Source: an uncultured SAR116 cluster alpha proteobacterium
GTDB taxonomy: Bacteria; Pseudomonadota; Alphaproteobacteria; Puniceispirillales; Marisalimonadaceae
Assembly (NCBI GenBank): GCA_902625215.1
Contig: CACOAO010000017.1
Location: forward strand, 1 to 36,689
Direction of reading: 5' to 3'
Length of the DNA stretch: 36,689 nt
This document shows positions 1-8,331 of this stretch, piece by piece. The translations under genes were made by a program, and so were the position numbers. A model generated the notes under the pieces. That model ran no database searches. It saw nothing but the letters and a program-made list of their open reading frames with translations, and had not been told where the DNA came from. Position 1 is the first letter of the stretch, and every line of letters begins with the position of its first letter.

Positions 1-2
1 AA

Positions 3-590
3 ATATCAAGGGTTAGTTGGTTAGAAAGTTTTATCTTAAAAGAGAACTCTAAAGAACATTTCTCACAATTAACCAATTTAATTATTATTGTTATTTGTAG
101 TTTTTTACTAATATTATCTGCAAAAATTAAAGTAAATTTGTATCCAGTTCCAATGACTTTACAACCCTTAGCAGTGCTCATGATAGCAATGTTATGTGGC
201 AGAAATATTTCTGTTGCTTCTGTAAGTTTATATTTATTTCAAGGAATGATAGGAATTCCGGTATTTGCTTATGGCGGGGGTATGTTATATTTATTAGGTC
301 CAACAGGAGGGTTTCTGTTTGGATTTTTATTTGCTTCTATACTAATAGGAGAGCTTGCAGACAGGGGATGGGGAAAATCACTATTTAAATCTGTTATAGC
401 AATGTTGACAGGACTGTTTGTTATTTATATTTGTGGTGTTTTTCAACTTGGTATTTTAAAAGGTTTTGATTTTGCAATTATTAATGGTTTAAAACCTTTT
501 ATTATTGGTGATTTATATAAGCTTATATTAGCTGCAATCTTATTACCTCAAATTTGGAAACTTGTTAATAAGGTTAATAAATTAAATTGA
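3..590 (+). CDS. bioY: BioY biotin transporter, 5' end cut by window edge
   Basis: This is the substrate-binding membrane component (S component) of an ECF-type biotin importer in the inner membrane. The frame is open from the first bases of the window, so the true start lies upstream. A start at the TTG at 138 would cut off the first membrane helix, visible around bases 80-125. The family signature VPMTLQPLAVL follows that helix (PVPxTLQ in BioY). Further hydrophobic segments and the glycine-rich LGPTGGFLFGF motif are also typical. The C-terminus ends in a short charged tail (WKLVNKVNKLN). No BioM or BioN energising genes are visible. The gene converges on the next one with only 6 bp between the stops. 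Identification is firm; transport of biotin is the family function. Confidence 0.88.
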   Translation: MSRVSWLESFILKENSKEHFSQLTNLIIIVICSFLLILSAKIKVNLYPVPMTLQPLAVLMIAMLCGRNISVASVSLYLFQGMIGIPVFAYGGGMLYLLGPTGGFLFGFLFASILIGELADRGWGKSLFKSVIAMLTGLFVIYICGVFQLGILKGFDFAIINGLKPFIIGDLYKLILAAILLPQIWKLVNKVNKLN

Positions 591-609
591 AATGATTTAA
601 GCATCATTT
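590..609. terminator. Possible weak bidirectional terminator hairpin
   Basis: A perfect 7-bp inverted repeat, AAATGAT / ATCATTT, has a 6-base loop and covers the stop codons of the two converging genes. Read on the - strand it is followed by T-rich sequence; on the + strand there is no T-run. The stem is short and AT-rich, so the call is tentative. Confidence 0.3.
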
Positions 610-872
610 AAAGCATTATTCTTTGCTTCAATGGAAGAGAGACCAGCGCTCTTATTTTCCAATGCGTTCTCGAGGGCGAGTATCTCAATTCCTTCAATTG
701 CCTCAAGTTCACTAACAAAGTAATCTTCTGGTGTTATATTTGAGGGGTGTTCAATACTAATTGCTATTATTGCAGCTATGGTTGATGAAACATTCTTAAC
801 CTTTTTATCTTTATAATTTTTTAAAGAAATTACCTTACACGGTGAATCATTAACACCTAGTTCATGCTTCAT
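597..872 (-). CDS. Small hypothetical protein, downstream partner of the Ig-repeat protein
   Basis: A 91-aa protein of no family I recognise. It has no convincing signal peptide. There is one mildly hydrophobic stretch (SSTIAAIIAISI, about residues 29-40), followed by an acidic, Glu/Ala/Leu-rich C-terminal half likely to be helical. Its ATG lies 19 bp after the stop of the Ig-like repeat gene, with GGAG about 9 bases upstream, so the two are probably co-transcribed and translated as separate proteins. It does not resemble the repeats of its neighbour, so it is not simply a frameshifted continuation of that gene. Function unknown. A real gene is likely from its ribosome binding site and operon position. 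Confidence 0.55.
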   Translation of the reverse strand: MKHELGVNDSPCKVISLKNYKDKKVKNVSSTIAAIIAISIEHPSNITPEDYFVSELEAIEGIEILALENALENKSAGLSSIEAKNNALNDA

Positions 873-891
873 TAATTATGCTCCACATACA

Positions 892-2064
892 TTACTGACC
901 AACTCTTCTTATAACAATTCTTCCAGAAGGTTTGTTATTAACGTTTTCAACAGTTCTAGTGGCTTGGCTGTACAAGTTTGTTTCTATACCAAAGTTATCA
1001 ACTACTGCAACTCTTGCTCTTACTTGTGATCCAACTAAGGATTGGGTTAAAGGAAGGACAGGACCACTAAGACTATTTAAACCTAGCCAATTTCTCCCAT
1101 CTTTTGATGTTTCCCAGCTGATTGATATTGATGCAATACCGTCCTCATCTGAAAGTGAATCTGACAATGCCCTTAGAGTTACACCTTCTTTAGGATCGCC
1201 TATAATTGAAACTTCACCTTGTACTGGGTCATCCAGATTATCAATAGTTTCAGAAGGACTTGTGTATAAGACTTCTCTAGTACCATGAGAGTCGATGTAT
1301 GATACTACAGCCCTATATGAATAACCAACTTGACTTTGTGTTAATCTTAAAACTTCATTTTGACCAGCTGGATATGCTTCCCATGAAGATTTAGAAGATG
1401 ACCTTTGCCATGTTATATCAAATCCGCCGATACCATCTTCATCTGCAATACTAGAGGTGTCAACTACAAGTGCACTATCTTCAACAGCAGATCCAATTAA
1501 GCGAGCTGAACCTGTTGGCTTATCATTTACATTTCTAACTGGTGTGGATGGTGGACTTATAAGTGGTTCTAAATTTCCCTGTCCATCAACATATGATATT
1601 GCAACGCGTAATCTGCTACCAACATGAATTTCTCTAGGTGTGAATGATTGGTTAGTCGCCCCACTAATATTAGTCCATTTTTTGTTATCGGAAGAAATTT
1701 GCCACTGTACGCTTACTGATCCCATACCGTCAGAATCTGTTACGGAGGAAAGGTCAATAATTAATGGCACGTCTTCAATTGCTGCAAAACCGGCAGTTTC
1801 TGAATTGTCTTCTTTATTTAAACCTTTTTTAGAATCAGAAGTAGTGTTAGACACATTTTCATTAACATTTGTGGATAATTTTTTTTGTTTATCAACATAA
1901 AGTTTGTTATGATCATGTTGTTTAATGTTACTCTTTTGTTTTTGGACTTTACTGTCCTTTATTGTAGGATCACCACCTGCTAAAACAATTTTGGCATCAA
2001 GCGTTGCAATTCCTACTATCAAACAAAAAGTTAATAGTAAGAGATTGTCTCTAATAAAACGCAT
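892..2064 (-). CDS. Secreted protein with three bacterial Ig-like (VCBS/RTX-type) repeats
   Basis: A 390-aa exported protein. An N-terminal hydrophobic signal (residues about 8-29, LLLLTFCLIVGIATLDA) is followed by a polar Lys/Asn-rich linker to about residue 85. Then come three repeats of roughly 95 aa. Each has an acidic D-x-DG-x-G turn (TDSDGMG, ADEDGIG, SDEDGIA), a WQxSxD-like strand, a T-Q-xxVG segment and a V-D-xxG strand, joined by linkers such as NVNDKPTG. This is the repeat type found in long RTX adhesins and surface proteins. The protein is short for that class and stops about 15 aa into what looks like a fourth repeat (NNKPSGRIVI). A GGAGG site precedes the ATG. Role in surface binding or adhesion is inference; no catalytic domain is visible. 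Confidence 0.7.
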   Translation of the reverse strand: MRFIRDNLLLLTFCLIVGIATLDAKIVLAGGDPTIKDSKVQKQKSNIKQHDHNKLYVDKQKKLSTNVNENVSNTTSDSKKGLNKEDNSETAGFAAIEDVPLIIDLSSVTDSDGMGSVSVQWQISSDNKKWTNISGATNQSFTPREIHVGSRLRVAISYVDGQGNLEPLISPPSTPVRNVNDKPTGSARLIGSAVEDSALVVDTSSIADEDGIGGFDITWQRSSSKSSWEAYPAGQNEVLRLTQSQVGYSYRAVVSYIDSHGTREVLYTSPSETIDNLDDPVQGEVSIIGDPKEGVTLRALSDSLSDEDGIASISISWETSKDGRNWLGLNSLSGPVLPLTQSLVGSQVRARVAVVDNFGIETNLYSQATRTVENVNNKPSGRIVIRRVGQ

Positions 2065-2207
2065 CTAAACCTCCACATACTTAAATACTAGCAAACAATA
2101 TATATCACAGAACTAAAAAAGAAACAGTTTTTTTAATTCAATAGATCTTTATATTGAGTTTATTCTAATAAAATTAATCAAAAATAATATTTTTGCATAT
2201 TTCAATT

Positions 2208-2495
2208 TTATTTAATTTTTAATAAAATTTCTTGAAGTAATTCTTTACTTTCATCAATGGAAGATTTTAATTCTATTAATTCTTTTTTTATTTTATCTAA
2301 GTCTTTGTTATAAAATAGTTTATTTTCTTGTTTGACTACCTTAGTTAATGTTAATGTATCGTTAGCATCTTTGTTAGAATAATCATAATCATTTTGATTA
2401 GTAATATTAAAATTATCGCTAGAAGCGATGTATTTCTTGATTTCTTCCATTTCAGACTTAATTGAATTAAGCTTTTTTTCTTTAATTTTATTCAA
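2208..2495 (-). CDS. Small coiled-coil hypothetical protein
   Basis: A 95-aa, Lys/Glu-rich protein with helical, coiled-coil-like segments at both ends (about residues 1-24 and 63-95) and an Asn/Asp-rich low-complexity middle. The longest frame starts at a TTG without a clear ribosome binding site; an in-frame ATG at residue 16 (MEEIKKYIASSDN) is an alternative start. The EEIKKYIASSD and LTLTKVVK segments faintly recall the conserved N-terminal and central motifs of PopZ/DUF2497 proteins, but the C-terminal oligomerisation domain of that family is missing. It is divergent from psd. No function is assigned. Confidence 0.45.
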   Translation of the reverse strand: MNKIKEKKLNSIKSEMEEIKKYIASSDNFNITNQNDYDYSNKDANDTLTLTKVVKQENKLFYNKDLDKIKKELIELKSSIDESKELLQEILLKIK

Positions 2496-2566
2496 TTTTA
2501 TACCCGATTCTCTATTTAACTATCTTTATTGTATAAAAAAATACGTTCGTGTATAATATCAATTTT

Positions 2567-2595
2567 TTGAAATAATGCTACTTTTTGAGTATAAT
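2567..2595 (+). promoter_or_regulatory. Sigma-70-type promoter for psd-pssA
   Basis: A TTGAAA -35 box and a perfect TATAAT -10 box are separated by exactly 17 bp, ending 29 bp before the psd ATG. The spacing and the match to the sigma-70 consensus make this one of the clearest promoters in the window. Confidence 0.55.
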
Positions 2596-2624
2596 TACAT
2601 AATTAAAATTATATAGGAAAAAAA

Positions 2625-3350
2625 ATGAACATTGTTGATTCTATCAAAACGTCTGTTTTAACTCCAATACATCCTGCTGGTTTTCCATTCATAGCCTTGT
2701 TTTTTATTTTAACTGTTATTATTGGTTGGTTCTGGGCTCCTTTATATTTTGTTGGTATAACATTAACACTTTGGTGCGTATATTTTTTTAGAAATCCTGA
2801 AAGGATTACTCCAGTATTGTCTGGCTCTAATGTAAATAATTTAATAACTTCTCCAGCTGATGGAAGAGTGATAGAAATTACTGAATTAACCCCTAATGAA
2901 GAAATAGGTTTACCAGAAGGAAAATGGAAAAGAATTTGCATCTTTATGAATGTTTTTGACGTTCACGTGAACAGATCTCCTATGTTAGGTCAAATTACAT
3001 ATAAAAAATATATTCCTGGGTCTTTTTTTAATGCAAGTTTAGACAAAGCATCAGATGAAAACGAGAGACTTATTCTGAATATGGATACGAAGAACGGCAA
3101 TAAAATAGCATTTGTACAAATTGCAGGTTTAATTGCCAGAAGAATTATTTGTGATGTTGATATTGGTAATTCGCTAAAAGCTGGAGAAATATTTGGGCTA
3201 ATTAGATTTGGAAGTAGGGTGGACGTTTATATTCCTTCAGAAGTTTCTGTGATGGTTCTAAAAGGACAAAAAATGATTGCAGGAGAAACAATTCTTGGTG
3301 ATTTCAGTAAAAATGCTAAACCTGTTAAGGGAACTTTTCATGAAAAATAA
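2625..3350 (+). CDS. psd: Phosphatidylserine decarboxylase proenzyme
   Basis: Decarboxylates phosphatidylserine to phosphatidylethanolamine at the inner membrane. The 241-aa length fits the short Psd class. Two hydrophobic segments (about 20-55) anchor it. Conserved landmarks are SPADGRV (76-82, catalytic Asp79), FDVHVNRSP (111-119, catalytic His114) and FGSR (195-198), where self-cleavage between Gly196 and Ser197 should generate the pyruvoyl group of the small alpha subunit. A consensus promoter lies just upstream, and pssA, the preceding pathway step, overlaps its 3' end, so the two are translationally linked. Identification is firm. Confidence 0.95.
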   Translation: MNIVDSIKTSVLTPIHPAGFPFIALFFILTVIIGWFWAPLYFVGITLTLWCVYFFRNPERITPVLSGSNVNNLITSPADGRVIEITELTPNEEIGLPEGKWKRICIFMNVFDVHVNRSPMLGQITYKKYIPGSFFNASLDKASDENERLILNMDTKNGNKIAFVQIAGLIARRIICDVDIGNSLKAGEIFGLIRFGSRVDVYIPSEVSVMVLKGQKMIAGETILGDFSKNAKPVKGTFHEK

Positions 3351-4131
3351 AGGCATCAAACTTGCCAAAAAAGCATTTCAATCAAGACCAAGGCGTTTTT
3401 CTGTAATTTGGATGCTTCCTAATTTTTTAACTATATGTGCTTTAATTTTTGGTTTGCAGGCAATGTATCAAGCAATTTTTAATAATTGGGACAATGTTAT
3501 TATAATGATAATAATTGCATCTGTTTTTGATATGTTAGATGGAAGAGTCGCAAGACTATTAAAAACAACAAGTGAATTTGGTATGCACCTAGACTCTCTT
3601 TCAGATTTTGTTGTGTTCGGAGCTGTGCCAGCATTTTCTATCTACTTATGGATGGATAAACCTCAAGGTAATTTTTTTTGGATTATAATAGTTTTGTTTG
3701 TGATATGTTCAGCGTTAAGACTAGCAAGGTTTAACTCAGAATTATCTGAGAGACCTAGTTATGCAAAGAATTACTTTACGGGCGTCCCTACCCCAGCAGC
3801 AGCTTTTTTGATTTTGTTTCCGATTGCTATTGACGATTTTTTAATGTCCTACAATTTAAAATCTTTTGATATAATAGCGCTGTGGATTGGTTTTATATCA
3901 ATTGCTATGGTAAGTAATTTACCGACTTTTTCTGGTAAAGTATTTCAAATACCTAAATCTTTTGTGATACCTTTGTTAATAATCTTAGCTATTCTTAGTA
4001 ATGCAATCATAAGTAATCCTATCAAAGGTTTTATAATTTTAGTATTAGTTTATTTAATAAGTATTCCCTTTGCATCAATTTTTTACTTACGGTTGAAAAA
4101 GAAAGCTGAGGCCTTAAACCTTAAAAACTAA
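3340..4131 (+). CDS. pssA: CDP-diacylglycerol--serine O-phosphatidyltransferase
   Basis: Makes phosphatidylserine from CDP-diacylglycerol and serine, the substrate of the upstream Psd. The CDP-alcohol phosphotransferase signature DG-x2-AR-x8-G-x3-D-x3-D is complete in the stretch DGRVARLL...GMHLDSLSD. Multiple hydrophobic helices follow, giving a type II membrane-embedded PssA. I chose the ATG at 3340 (MKNKGIKLAKK, 263 aa) over an in-frame ATG at 3277, which would run 63 bp further into psd and add 21 non-conserved residues. The chosen start overlaps the psd stop by 11 bp, typical of translational coupling. Confidence 0.93.
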   Translation: MKNKGIKLAKKAFQSRPRRFSVIWMLPNFLTICALIFGLQAMYQAIFNNWDNVIIMIIIASVFDMLDGRVARLLKTTSEFGMHLDSLSDFVVFGAVPAFSIYLWMDKPQGNFFWIIIVLFVICSALRLARFNSELSERPSYAKNYFTGVPTPAAAFLILFPIAIDDFLMSYNLKSFDIIALWIGFISIAMVSNLPTFSGKVFQIPKSFVIPLLIILAILSNAIISNPIKGFIILVLVYLISIPFASIFYLRLKKKAEALNLKN

Positions 4132-4136
4132 AAAAA

Positions 4137-5198
4137 TCACCTGTATTGGAAAAAGTTTTTCCACCCTAGTTTAGAATTTCCAACTGCTTCAGCCTCGTAG
4201 ACAGCTCTATTACAAGCTCTAGCAAAGCAATCGCTTGCTCTAGACCCTAAAGCTAATATATCTAAATTATCTAACACTTGCTCTTTGATGTTTTGACATG
4301 TTGTTATTGAAAAGATTGTGTCTCCATCCATAGGTGTATGAGCAGGAGTCAAAGACCTTGCTATTCCATCATGTGCCATTATAGCTAATCTTTTTAGATT
4401 TGAACGAGTTAGTGGCGCATCCGTAGCAATTACACCAATGACAGTATTACTTGAAATATTATCAAAATTTTGTGAAAAATCAGATTGTGATGACAATCTT
4501 TTTGCTCTTAAAATATTATCGTACATAGCTTTTGATATTCCATATCCACCAAATTCATCTCCAAACTCCAAGTGAGCAGATAAAAAGTTAGGACCCTCAT
4601 TAAGTAAAGGATTACCTACTGCATTATTTACCACGATTGCACCTACTGTATATACTTTTCCATTGGAAAAAGTTTGAGTCCATGATGTTGACCCTTGTCC
4701 ACCTTTAAGGGTGGCTGTAGTTGCACCACACCCTGCTCCAAAAGAACCTAAAAGAAACTTTGTGTTAGCTGATTTATATGCTTTATTAGCAAGTGTTCTC
4801 CAAGGGGAACGTTCTCCAATGATGTTTATATGAGGTTTATCATTTAAATTTAGATCAAAAATTACTGCTCCAGGAACAAGTGGAACAACTGCTTTGCCAA
4901 CTTTATACCCTTTATTGTCTTTTCTTAATAAATCTTGAACCTCTGAACAAGCATCTAGCCCAAATGCCGAACCACCAGAAAGTACAATTGCATCAGCACG
5001 TCCAATTGAGTTTTCCAGACTTAACATATCTGTTTCTCTGGTACCAGGACCTCCTCCTCTAACATCCACAGCAGCTGAAAAAGGTTTGTTTCCAGTTATA
5101 ACCGTTACACCAGTACCAATTTTAAGATCCTCAGCATGACCAACTTGAATTCCAAGGATATCTGTTATAAGATTTTTCTTCCCGGGGCCAGGACACAT
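4137..5198 (-). CDS. P1/S58 (DmpA/NylC-like) self-cleaving hydrolase
   Basis: A 353-aa member of the P1 peptidase family (MEROPS S58), N-terminal-nucleophile-type hydrolases that cut themselves into alpha and beta chains. Family marks include DVRGGGPGTRETD (45-57), GGSAFGLDA (75-83), GAGCGATT (154-161) and GVIATDAPLT (255-264). The last is preceded by Asn251-Thr252, matching the Asn-Thr self-cleavage site described for NylC-type members rather than the Gly-Ser site of DmpA itself. Thr252 would then be the nucleophile. No signal peptide is visible, so it is probably cytoplasmic. Members act on N-terminal amino acid amides, beta-peptides or nylon oligomers; the natural substrate here is unknown. 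A GGAGAGAGG site precedes the ATG. Confidence 0.82.
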   Translation of the reverse strand: MCPGPGKKNLITDILGIQVGHAEDLKIGTGVTVITGNKPFSAAVDVRGGGPGTRETDMLSLENSIGRADAIVLSGGSAFGLDACSEVQDLLRKDNKGYKVGKAVVPLVPGAVIFDLNLNDKPHINIIGERSPWRTLANKAYKSANTKFLLGSFGAGCGATTATLKGGQGSTSWTQTFSNGKVYTVGAIVVNNAVGNPLLNEGPNFLSAHLEFGDEFGGYGISKAMYDNILRAKRLSSQSDFSQNFDNISSNTVIGVIATDAPLTRSNLKRLAIMAHDGIARSLTPAHTPMDGDTIFSITTCQNIKEQVLDNLDILALGSRASDCFARACNRAVYEAEAVGNSKLGWKNFFQYR

Positions 5199-5279
5199 TA
5201 TAGACCTCTCTCCATAATTTTTGTTAAGAATAAGTATTAAATGACGTTAATATTATCTCCTTATAAAGACAACAAGTAG

Positions 5280-6452
5280 TTGGATACAGATAAAAGAAAT
5301 ATTTTAGTTCTTTCTGTCGCGCAAGGCTTATCTATAACTACCACTAATATTAATATGATTAATACTGGTTTAGTTGGGGCAATATTAGCAAAAGATCCAT
5401 CTTATGCCACACTTCCATTATCACTTCAATTTTTGACTATAGCAATAACTCTAATACCTGTTTCACTGTTAATGGGCAAAATAGGAAGAAGACCAATGTT
5501 TTTAGTAGGAGCAATGGCCGCCTTTGCAGGATGCTTAATAATAGCTTTTTCAATTTTTAATAAAGTCTTTTCTTTATTTATAATTGGGTCAATTTTATTA
5601 GGTTTTTCTCAAGCAAATCAACAATTTTATCGATATGCTGCAGCTGACAACATAACTACAAAACTAAAAAGTAAAGCTATATCCTTAGTTTTAGCAGGTG
5701 GACTAATCGCTGCTCTAGTAGGGCCAGAAATTTCTAGATACTCTTTTGATTTTTTCCCAGATTATATTTATTTAGCAACTTATTTATTTGCTGCTCTTAT
5801 ACAAATTTTTAATTTTGGAATATTAATGTTTTTAAAAATAAAAAAACCAAAGCCATTAAAAGTATTAATTAGGCCATTGAGTAAAATTTTAATACGTAAA
5901 ACTGTCATTGTAGCAATTTTAGCTGCTTCAGTTGGATATTCTTTAATGAGTTTTATTATGACTGCTACTCCTTTGCAGATTGTAAATGTCTGTAAATTAG
6001 GAGATAGCGCAAGTGCAACTGTAATTCAATGGCATGTCATTGCTATGTTTGCACCATCTTTTTTTACTGGATCAGTTATAAATTTTTTAGGCAATCGTAA
6101 AGTTATGATTATTGGTGTGATATTATACATAATATCCATTTGTGTAGGTGTGATGGGTAAAACAATTGAATACTTCTGGATATCGTTATTTTTGTGTGGT
6201 TTAGGTTGGAATTTTCTTTATGTAGGTGGAAGTGACATAATTGCTAAATCTTCTTTACCTGAAGAAAGAGCAAAAGTTCAAGGTGTTACAGACTTTATTA
6301 TTTTTATATTTGTTGCATCCGGATCTTTTTTAGCGGGTATTCTGCATAATAATCTAGGATGGGAAATAATGATGTTTTACACATCAATACCCATATTTAT
6401 TTTGTTTTTAAGTATAGTGTTTATTAATACCAGAGAAATGAGGACAATTTAA
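5280..6452 (+). CDS. Major facilitator superfamily transporter
   Basis: A 390-aa inner-membrane transporter with about 12 hydrophobic helices. The loop 2-3 motif LLMGKIGRRPMFLVGA (about residues 64-79) matches MFS motif A. The frame is closed by a stop directly before the TTG at 5280. The next in-frame ATG would remove most of helix 1, so the TTG is the likely start, although no strong ribosome binding site is seen. The gene stands alone, divergent from the P1 hydrolase and convergent with moaA. The substrate cannot be read from the sequence; overall it looks like a drug- or metabolite-efflux type. Confidence 0.8.
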   Translation: MDTDKRNILVLSVAQGLSITTTNINMINTGLVGAILAKDPSYATLPLSLQFLTIAITLIPVSLLMGKIGRRPMFLVGAMAAFAGCLIIAFSIFNKVFSLFIIGSILLGFSQANQQFYRYAAADNITTKLKSKAISLVLAGGLIAALVGPEISRYSFDFFPDYIYLATYLFAALIQIFNFGILMFLKIKKPKPLKVLIRPLSKILIRKTVIVAILAASVGYSLMSFIMTATPLQIVNVCKLGDSASATVIQWHVIAMFAPSFFTGSVINFLGNRKVMIIGVILYIISICVGVMGKTIEYFWISLFLCGLGWNFLYVGGSDIIAKSSLPEERAKVQGVTDFIIFIFVASGSFLAGILHNNLGWEIMMFYTSIPIFILFLSIVFINTREMRTI

Positions 6453-6457
6453 GAGAC

Positions 6458-7474
6458 TTATCCACCGGTCAAGGACATATGTCTGTTTATTGATACATTT
6501 CGGGACTGACGTGAAATTTCAAAATCATGTCCCTTTGGTTTTTTTCCAATTGCTTTTCTAATAGCATCTTCCAGTGCATTTAAACCTTGTTCTCTTAATA
6601 CAGTTTTTAAATCAACATTATCATCTTGACCTAAACACATATAAAGGACACCGGTACTTGTAAGCCTAACTCTATTACAACTTTCACAAAAGTTATGAGT
6701 TAAAGGTGTAATAAAACCTAGTTTGTTTTTAGTTTCCTTTACAGAAACGTATCTCGCAGGACCGCTTGTTCTTTCTGGGAGATCCTTAAGAGTAAATTTT
6801 TTTTCAAGATCTTTTCTTACTTCAGACACAGGTAAATATTGTCCATATCTTTTATCTCCGCCTATATCACCCATTGGCATAACTTCAATTATAGTCATGT
6901 CAAAACTTTCTTCTCCGCACCATGCCAATATTTCTGCTAAATGATTTTGATTGAAATTACTTATAGCTACTGTATTGATTTTTACTTTTAGGCCAACTTC
7001 GCTAGCCCTTTTCAGACCTCGTTTGACTTTTTCTAGGTCTCCCCATCTAGTTATTTCTCTAAACTTATCAGGGTCAAGGTGATCTAATGATACGTTAATT
7101 CTTCTAACACCTGCTTTGTATAATTCTTCAGCCTTGAATTCTAGTTGACTACCATTTGTAGTAATTGTTAATTCATCAAGAGAATTTCCTACTTCTTCTC
7201 CTAAATTATTTATAACTTGCATTATTCCTTTTCTTACAAGAGGCTCACCACCAGTTAATCTAATTTTTCTCGTTCCGAGTTTTATAAAAATCCTACAGAT
7301 ATCCTCAATTTCCTCTAGGCTTAAGATATTTTTTTTTGGGAGAAATTGCATATCTTCTGCCATACAGTAAGTGCATCTAAAATCACATCTGTCAGTTACA
7401 GAAACTCTTAAGTAGTCTACAGTTCTTCCAAAAGGGTCGACCAACTTATTTGTATTTTTAATTATTTCATTCAT
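6458..7474 (-). CDS. moaA: GTP 3',8-cyclase (molybdenum cofactor synthesis)
   Basis: A radical SAM enzyme that carries out the first step of molybdopterin synthesis, acting with MoaC on GTP. The N-terminal cluster motif is C30-x3-C34-x2-C37 (CDFRCTYC), followed by the SAM-binding GGEP (75-78). The second [4Fe-4S] site is C263-x2-C266-x13-C280. The protein ends in the conserved Gly-Gly tail (MSLTGG) that inserts into the active site. I chose the ATG at 7474 ([10 protein letters not shown], 338 aa) because the 22-residue upstream extension is hydrophobic, unconserved and begins within AT-rich spacer. The product is needed by the Mo enzymes CoxL and SoxC further along the window. Confidence 0.95.
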   Translation of the reverse strand: MNEIIKNTNKLVDPFGRTVDYLRVSVTDRCDFRCTYCMAEDMQFLPKKNILSLEEIEDICRIFIKLGTRKIRLTGGEPLVRKGIMQVINNLGEEVGNSLDELTITTNGSQLEFKAEELYKAGVRRINVSLDHLDPDKFREITRWGDLEKVKRGLKRASEVGLKVKINTVAISNFNQNHLAEILAWCGEESFDMTIIEVMPMGDIGGDKRYGQYLPVSEVRKDLEKKFTLKDLPERTSGPARYVSVKETKNKLGFITPLTHNFCESCNRVRLTSTGVLYMCLGQDDNVDLKTVLREQGLNALEDAIRKAIGKKPKGHDFEISRQSRNVSINRHMSLTGG

Positions 7475-7590
7475 AAAAAAGTTACTTATATATTTCTCAA
7501 AAAGAATATTATAATCTAATTTTAAAAATATAAGTAACAATTTTTTTTATAGTTTGTATGATATATTTAATTAAACAATTCTAGATAAAA

Positions 7591-8247
7591 ATGGATAATT
7601 ATAAAATTTACAGACAAAATCCAGCCGCTGGTGGAAATGCGAATAAGTTAGTAGTTTTTCTTCATGGATATGGTGCAGATGGAAAAGATCTCATTGACTT
7701 GGCTAATCCTTTTGGGATGGCTTTGCCAAATGCAAGCTTTATTTCCCCTGATGCGCCTCATCCCTGCGCAATGTCTCCTCAAGGAAGGCAATGGTTCCCA
7801 ATAGAGGAAATTCCAAATGGCGCTATTAAAGCATCCGTAAATTTGCTTGGCTTAATAGATAATGAAGTAAAAAAATTAAGCCTAACCTTCAAAGATGTAA
7901 TACTAATTGGTTTCTCACAAGGTGCTATGATGAGTATGCAGTGCTTGTTAATTAATCATGAACAACTCGGTGCAATAATTGGGTATTCTGGTGCATTGAA
8001 AGAGGAAAACATAGAAGCAGCAAATGATCAAATTTTAAATGGCAAACACAAATATTCAGATACGCCTATATTGCTTGTTCATGGAGAACAAGATGAAGTC
8101 GTTCCATTTCAATCATTAGAAAAATCAAAATACCTTCTAAATAAAATTGGATTTAACGTTCAGACGTTGTCTAGACAAAATCTTGCTCATGGTATTGATC
8201 CTGAAGGGATCAGTAAAGGAATGGAATTTTTAAAAACACTAAATTAA
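7591..8247 (+). CDS. Carboxylesterase/phospholipase family alpha/beta hydrolase
   Basis: A 218-aa cytoplasmic serine hydrolase of the phospholipase/carboxylesterase (EstB/YpfH) family. The full catalytic triad is visible: Ser109 in the nucleophile elbow GFSQG, Asp168 in HGEQDEVVP and His200 in LAHGI. The oxyanion region LHGYGADG (24-31) is also typical. Length is normal and no signal peptide is present. It is divergent from moaA with about 115 bp between the two start codons and is probably monocistronic. Family members hydrolyse short-chain acyl esters; the true substrate is unknown. Confidence 0.88.
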   Translation: MDNYKIYRQNPAAGGNANKLVVFLHGYGADGKDLIDLANPFGMALPNASFISPDAPHPCAMSPQGRQWFPIEEIPNGAIKASVNLLGLIDNEVKKLSLTFKDVILIGFSQGAMMSMQCLLINHEQLGAIIGYSGALKEENIEAANDQILNGKHKYSDTPILLVHGEQDEVVPFQSLEKSKYLLNKIGFNVQTLSRQNLAHGIDPEGISKGMEFLKTLN

Positions 8248-8331
8248 ATTTATGTAAATGTAATTTTTTGTTTAATTAAATTTTAATATTGTTAGTGTTA
8301 TTCTAAATCTAACGTTAATCGAACTTAATTT

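Noticed and set aside
932-1288. 118-codon open frame on the + strand
   Set aside because: It lies antiparallel inside the Ig-like repeat gene, has no signal or family motif, and mirrors the codon structure of that gene.
2609-2941. 110-codon open frame on the - strand over psd
   Set aside because: psd is unmistakable on the + strand; the reverse frame is a shadow without a ribosome binding site.
3277-3339. Longer pssA with a start inside psd
   Set aside because: The extra 21 residues are encoded within the conserved psd end and are not PssA-like; the ATG at 3340 gives a normal overlap.
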